A stretch of DNA of 21,150 bases. Source: Gnetum montanum. Its lineage: Eukaryota > Streptophyta > Gnetopsida > Gnetales > Gnetaceae. A model generated the notes under the pieces. It saw only the letters and a program-made list of their open reading frames with translations, did not search any database and was not told where the DNA came from. A program made the position numbers and the translations under genes. The stretch covers positions 206,866 through 228,015 of the forward strand of contig MNCI01011846.1 in the NCBI GenBank assembly GCA_015680685.1, read 5' to 3'. This document shows positions 16,521 to 21,150 of the stretch, one piece after another (the first letter of the stretch is position 1; each line of letters starts with the position of its first letter).

Positions 16521-17224
16521 TAATTAACAATGGAAAGTAAATTCTAAACTAGCCTACGGACGATAAGTGTCTATTCCAAGATTGCTATACACATTCAAAA
16601 CCCACATACTTGAAAAGTAAATTGCATTGAAAGTAAATCTAATCTAAATCAAAGTGCTACAATGAATAAGAATCAATCTCAATCCTATTGTCATTCATGA
16701 AATGTGTCTAGGTACATTGCCACTCAAATAAGACACTATACAACTAACTCAAATCCACACCGTGGACACTCACTAATTGTTCTCTAAGACTACGGAATAA
16801 AATTGCAAGAGTTTGGTTACTCTATGCCTAAGTGCTATATTTATAGGCTAGCACACATCCCACGATATTGGATATCTGATATCACTTCTTGGCCCCTGAT
16901 ATTGGGTATCTGATATCAAGGATCTAATATTAGATATCCAATATTGAAGCCAAACAAAATATGATTCATTGGCTAGTTTGCCACTAAGCTAATAAGATTA
17001 GCCTTCTCAGTCTAGGTGAGATACACTTGAAATTTCTTTGTCCACAGAGATCATTATCTCATGGTTAAGAATAGGAACGTGTATCTTCTAATGTATGGAA
17101 GAAGTTACAACTCAATGTTGAGCTAGCCAAGATTGTCCTAGTATACCATTGACACTAGGACATTCATGTATCATCATGAAAATGCCTTCAGATTGAATAA
17201 TGTTGCCTACCATAAAAGACAATC
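16521..17224. other. Intergenic DNA with TATA-like motif and GATATC cluster
   Basis: No coding signal. TATATTTATAGG near 16838 could be a promoter core of an LTR remnant. It stands just before the GATATC cluster listed separately. Confidence 0.4.
16864..16945. repeat. CpG-poor GATATC palindrome cluster
   Basis: GATATC occurs at 16871, 16878, 16912 and 16933, and the half-changed form GATATT or AATATT between them. Flanks are TGATATCA where the cluster at 28-140 has CGATATCG, the change expected from CpG loss. Confidence 0.65.
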
Positions 17225-18132
17225 TGATGAGTCACATTTCTTGGCTACATCAACAAGGCCTCATTGACTAGACGTCGTTGATGAGGCCCTGTTGACACAT
17301 CGTATCATGCATCAATGAGGCCCCATCAATGCAATGTTTGCTTTTTGGCTATAAATAAACACCTACTAGTCACATTTATGGTAACAAAATTTCAATAGCA
17401 GCAAAGCTTTTGCAATTTGTTCATTTGAGAGTTAGAATATTTCTCCCAAGTACCCACAGTAGTAGTGATTGAGTGTACGAATCTTTATTCGAGCATTATT
17501 GTACCTAAGCATAATAGTATGTATGGCAATAAAGATGAGCTTTTTGATAAACCTTGAGCATTCTAGATAGATTAAATATTTCATTTATGCATTTAATTTT
17601 TTCAATTATTTATTAAATGTTTTTTAGTAATTAAGCTAATGAAGTAATTAAGTAAGATAAGCTAGATAGATTAAACACAAGATTATGATCATTTCGAGCA
17701 TAACATGTATTCACATGGTAATCCCAGCAGTGTTATTGCTTGGTACACCCAATAGCGTAGTGCTTGGTAACCTAACAGTGGATACATAGGTTCAAGACAT
17801 GTACGGAAAGTGGGACAAGATGCTTATGTTAGGACTGCTTAGATACTAGTTAATTAGTTAAATTAAATTAGTCAATCTAGTTACTTTTATCTCCATTTAA
17901 ACACCAAAACCATAAAATACAAAATGATAAAAATTAGATGACTCAATTACACTTAACCATACTAGTGTACGTCACAAGTGTAATTGGGAAGACAATAAAT
18001 GATCTTAAGGAAAAGTTCACTACTTATAAGACTAGCACACTAGAAACTACAAAGTTTGTAGAATTCGACCAGATTGCACATGAACTCTTGTGATTCGTAT
18101 GGTTGGGCATAGGGGTAACTCACCACTCATCA
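17225..18132 (+). repeat. 5' LTR of a second Gypsy-type element
   Basis: Starts TGATGAGT and ends ACTCATCA, an exact 8-bp inverted terminal repeat, and is followed one base later by a primer-binding site. It has a TATA box at 17350-17357, and AATAAA near 17529. U3 (17250-17335) contains several AT(C/G)A-GAGGCC-type direct and inverted repeats. The matching 3' LTR in the same orientation is not in the window. Confidence 0.7.
17350..17357 (+). promoter_or_regulatory. TATA box of the second element's LTR
   Basis: TATAAATA in GGCTATAAATAAACACC, about 125 bp inside the LTR, a usual position for a U3 promoter. Confidence 0.6.
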
Positions 18133-18133
18133 T

Positions 18134-18151
18134 TGGTGTCGTTGCCGAGGA
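18134..18151 (+). other. Primer-binding site of the second element
   Basis: TGGTGTCGTTGCCGAGGA begins one base after the LTR. It differs only by three transitions from TGGCGCCGTTGCCGGGGA, the site common in Athila-like and other plant Gypsy elements. Confidence 0.75.
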
Positions 18152-18638
18152 CTTGGCTTATTGAAATGTGCACTATCTAGGATTAGTGAATATTATTTAT
18201 ATCATTGGACGCAATCAAGGTCAGCATCACTCTCAACGACATATAAAGTACTAAGCACACTAATAATTTTATTCATTTTGCAAAACGTCTTCTTTTTCTC
18301 ATAGGCATGTAGATGTCAAACTACTGATCCTGTAGGAGTGCAAAGTGGTATATACTCATCCAGATGAGTATGTATCAAACTTCACCTTCATCCTACATTA
18401 GGATGAATAGCTACAATGGCATGATATGGAGGGCAACATTATCTTGCCCCCTGATTAATCTATACCTAGGATGTTTCTTCAAACTCTCAAGAATTTGGGC
18501 ATCTCAAATCTTCACGAAGAATATGTTGTGGATGGTTATGACACTTAGGATTACCATCCCACTAAAACACACTGTAGGTTAGATTGATACCAAGAGAAGT
18601 ATCATGAGTTTACAAAGTGAAAACACTTTAGTAACCCA
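18152..18638 (+). other. Leader and worn 5' coding region of the second element
   Basis: Between the primer-binding site and the first long gag-like frame. The short ORF at 18364-18582 shows no family motif; it may be leader or worn N-terminal gag. Confidence 0.4.
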
Positions 18639-20036
18639 TTGTTCCTACAAAATCAAGATGACAATGAAGATCCTCCCCTTGAGGGTTCTCAACATGAAAA
18701 CTCTCCACCCCTTGTTGTTGCTAATGAGGATGTGACCTTGAACTTGCAATCAACTATTCATAAACTAGGTTTAGGAAAAAGTGACAATCAAGGCAGGGAC
18801 TTGAGCAAACATCATAATAGTAAGGGATTTAAGGATGGTGGTCGTAATGAGTGGAATCATGGTGGTGGACACCGTGGTGGCAGTGGTGATCCACCTTCCT
18901 CTCCATCCTCTTCATTTGATTCTGAACATTCCTCTTCATATGCCGATTCTCATAGAATATGATGATAAAGGTAATTAGTGAGATAACAATGATTGTGAAT
19001 GTCACCAAGATCGAACGGATGGCTAAAATCATCATTAACACAGTGATGATGATGAACCTCTATTAGCTACTTGAAGCATGCTCAACATTGTAGAGGTAGT
19101 GAAGATCCCAACTACACATGTGAAAAATGGTAGGATAAAGCACTTAGACATGAATAATATCCCAATATTTGAAGGGGGATACAACTTTGATTCATAGACA
19201 CACCTACAATCTTTTCATGATGCCTATGCCTTATAAAACATAGAAAATGAATGGTAGAAACTCAAGCTCTTCCCTAGGACACTTATCAAGGAAGCTGAAA
19301 GCTAGTACCAGTCCTTGGAACTAGAATCCATTTGTTAATGGAGTACCATGTTAGAGCTATTTAATGACAAATACCAGATATACTCCAAAGTGTCTAGTCT
19401 AAGAAGGCAAATCCAAGGTTGGAAATAGGGAACACATGAACCCTTGGATGTTTCCATGGGTAGAAATTATTCACTCTTACACTGATGCCCTCGCCATGGT
19501 TATTCTCAAAGAAAACAACTTCTCCACATCATAGATGGGCTTAGAGCAGAAACTAGAAGAACTCTTGGGATGTATGCCCAAGGAAGATTGTTTGAACTGA
19601 GAGCTTATCAGATCCAAAGGCTGATTAAGCAAGTAGCAAAAGAAGAAGGTGAGCTATAAAAAAGAAAAAGTGCAAAAGAGTATAATAGGGATCCCTCCAT
19701 TAGGAAATGGAAGGTCTAATTTTATGATGAAGAGGAGTCACCACTCAATGAAGTGGTGAACAGGAAAACCTTGCCCATCCAAAAATTTGTTTCTGATATT
19801 TTGGCAAAGGTTGATAAATTATGAGACTCTTTGGATGAAAAACTCCAAGCTACTATAAAGATTGTTAAAGAATCCAAAGAGCAAAATAGTGATCGTAACT
19901 ACAAGAGGTGAAAAAAAGCTGACCATACCTACCAAAGAGGTATGGGCAAAGCTGTGACCATAGAGGAAGTTATGGAAACCAACTCTGATGATGAAACTAA
20001 TTATGACATTTATCAATACAAATATTCAAAAGGTTG
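18639..20036 (+). pseudogene. gag: Decayed gag of the second element
   Basis: A first frame (18639-18962) gives an acidic then Gly/His/Ser-rich low-complexity N-terminal region. After frameshifts the core appears about 19159-19660: IPIFEGGYNFDS, HLQSFHDAYAL, SSLRRQIQG, HIIDGLRAETRRTLGMYAQG, with a Lys/Glu-rich helix and linker on to about 20020. These match the general layout of plant Gypsy Gag core, at best distantly like the gag at 3533. Many stops and shifts; not functional. It lies 3' of an LTR and primer-binding site in the correct orientation, which supports the call. Confidence 0.68.
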
Positions 20037-20608
20037 TTTCCTTGTGGTGTCACACTTACAAGTCTAGGTTATATACATTAAATCCTCTATTAGCATGTAG
20101 GTAAGCACCTAGACGATTACCTTATCCTCAAGGCAATTCAAGGTAGTTTCATCAACAACAATAAGCTTACTATCCAAGTGAAGATCCTCCACAACCTTAT
20201 GAACAATACAAATAATGGTATGAAGCAAAATTGTGGGGAATTCCACCACCAACATAGTAGTATCCTTATAGGCAACTAGATCCATACAGGTACTATGTTC
20301 AGCAACTTGTCTCTCCAAGAAGTTCTAGAAGTCATACCTCATTTCAACATCACTATTATCCTCTAGAGTACCATCAAACACGTTCACCATCTATTCAAGG
20401 GGGAAACCCATATCCATACCACCCTCTGCATCTGTCTACACACACACCTCCACCTTCAACCCAGTTACCTCTTGCTCCATCCATGCAAGATGACATTCCT
20501 TCATAGCCACAACAATGAAATGCTACAAGGGCTATACATTCACAACTGCCTTTCTAGCCATGTCGTTTGGACAATTGATCCAGAAAAAGACCCTTCTTCC
20601 AACCCAGC
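20037..20608 (+). other. Tyr/Pro/Gln-rich worn coding region
   Basis: One plus-strand reading (about 20160-20510) is rich in Tyr, Pro, Gln and His (for example YPSEDPPQPYEQYK, NPYPYHPLHLSTHTPPPSTQ), typical of a Gag tail or linker, with several stops. No zinc knuckle or protease motif found. Confidence 0.4.
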
Positions 20609-21150
20609 TGATGAGCAGCAAGGTACCTCTACATTCAACCATATAAATACGAGTGTTTCATGCATGATCCAGTCAAATTCCAAGGATTAAGTGTTTATGC
20701 ACCCTTGTGGAACAAGGACGAGTTAGTTGATTGTTGTCTTCCCAAACTTACTTGTATGTCACAATTGTATGGTTAAGTAAGCTTGAGGTATATGATTTTT
20801 ATAGCTTTTATGTTTTTATGTCTTGCTGCTAATAAGGGAGGAGAGAGAGATAACTAAGTGACTAATTTAACTTAACTACTGATTAACTAGGCTTTAACTA
20901 ACCCTAACACCAGTATCCATTCTCACTTGTCGTACACATCTTGAACGAGTGCAACACTACTGGGATTACCAAATGCTAATCGTTACTAGGTTACCAAGTG
21001 TTACACACATGCTCAAAGTGATCGTACTGAGTGTACTTACTTAGGAGAGTTGTAGGGTGAGAGAGCATCATTAATTAACTAAGAAAGCATTTAATAACAT
21101 CAATTAACAATGATTAATCTATTCTGGATGCTGTAAGGTTTATCATAAAG
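20609..21150 (-). repeat. Inverted, diverged copy of the second element's LTR
   Basis: The reverse complement of this segment follows 17530-18132 throughout: TTTTGATAAACCTT..., GTAATCCCAG(C/T)AGTGTT, CTTGGTAACCTA, and the end near TGATGAG. Identity is moderate, too low for a recent or artefactual copy. It continues off the right edge. Confidence 0.7.

Noticed and set aside
1-21150. tRNA, rRNA or other structural RNA genes
   Set aside because: No cloverleaf boxes or rRNA motifs were found by eye on either strand.

Overview
This is repeat-dense nuclear DNA from a seed plant, probably one with a large genome. It holds LTR retrotransposons of Ty3/Gypsy type, GT-AG introns of 67-94 bp and long AT-rich decayed stretches; I cannot name the species. 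I see no prokaryotic genes, tRNA, rRNA or CRISPR array. Almost everything readable is retroelement DNA in several age layers.

The centrepiece is a 12.8 kb Ty3/Gypsy element at 1607-14423. Its LTRs (TGAAACAC...TTACA) are flanked by a perfect 5-bp duplication, TATGG. In sense order it has: 5' LTR, primer-binding site, gag (3533-6403, five in-frame stops), aspartic protease (to 7325), a 2.7 kb block where reverse transcriptase and RNase H should be, integrase (10013-11101), an array of about 15 short diverged repeats, a decayed ORF with a C-terminal membrane segment (11686-12372), a polypurine tract and the 3' LTR. Gag and integrase resemble the Tat-like, non-chromovirus branch. No reverse transcriptase can be found.

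The most striking content is in the 2.7 kb block. On the minus strand, about 10019 down to 7888, there is a five-exon gene. Its four introns have GT-AG ends with matching phases, and it encodes a protein of at least 604 residues (basic region, acidic region, long helical/coiled-coil region, acidic tail). It carries 10 in-frame stops but no frameshift. Its 5' end is cut off where pol sequence resumes.

The element landed inside a second, strongly diverged gene on the plus strand (1464-1605, continuing at 14424-15516) that looks like a homologue of that same accessory gene. The exon ending at 14618 aligns with antisense exon 3, both end in a phase-1 donor, and a coiled-coil exon follows each. 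So two members of an apparently uncharacterised, intron-bearing, retroelement-associated family lie in opposite orientation in one window, one interrupted by the element carrying the other.

Left flank: a cluster of seven GATATC palindromes (28-140) and a worn gag (about 631-1445). Right flank: AT-rich DNA, an LTR fragment, a CpG-poor GATATC cluster (16864-16945), another element's 5' LTR (17225-18132) with primer-binding site and worn gag (to about 20030), and an inverted partial copy of that LTR at the right edge. Three single N bases (1679, 2924, 3069) flank duplicated or inverted pieces of the 5' LTR and look like assembly faults.
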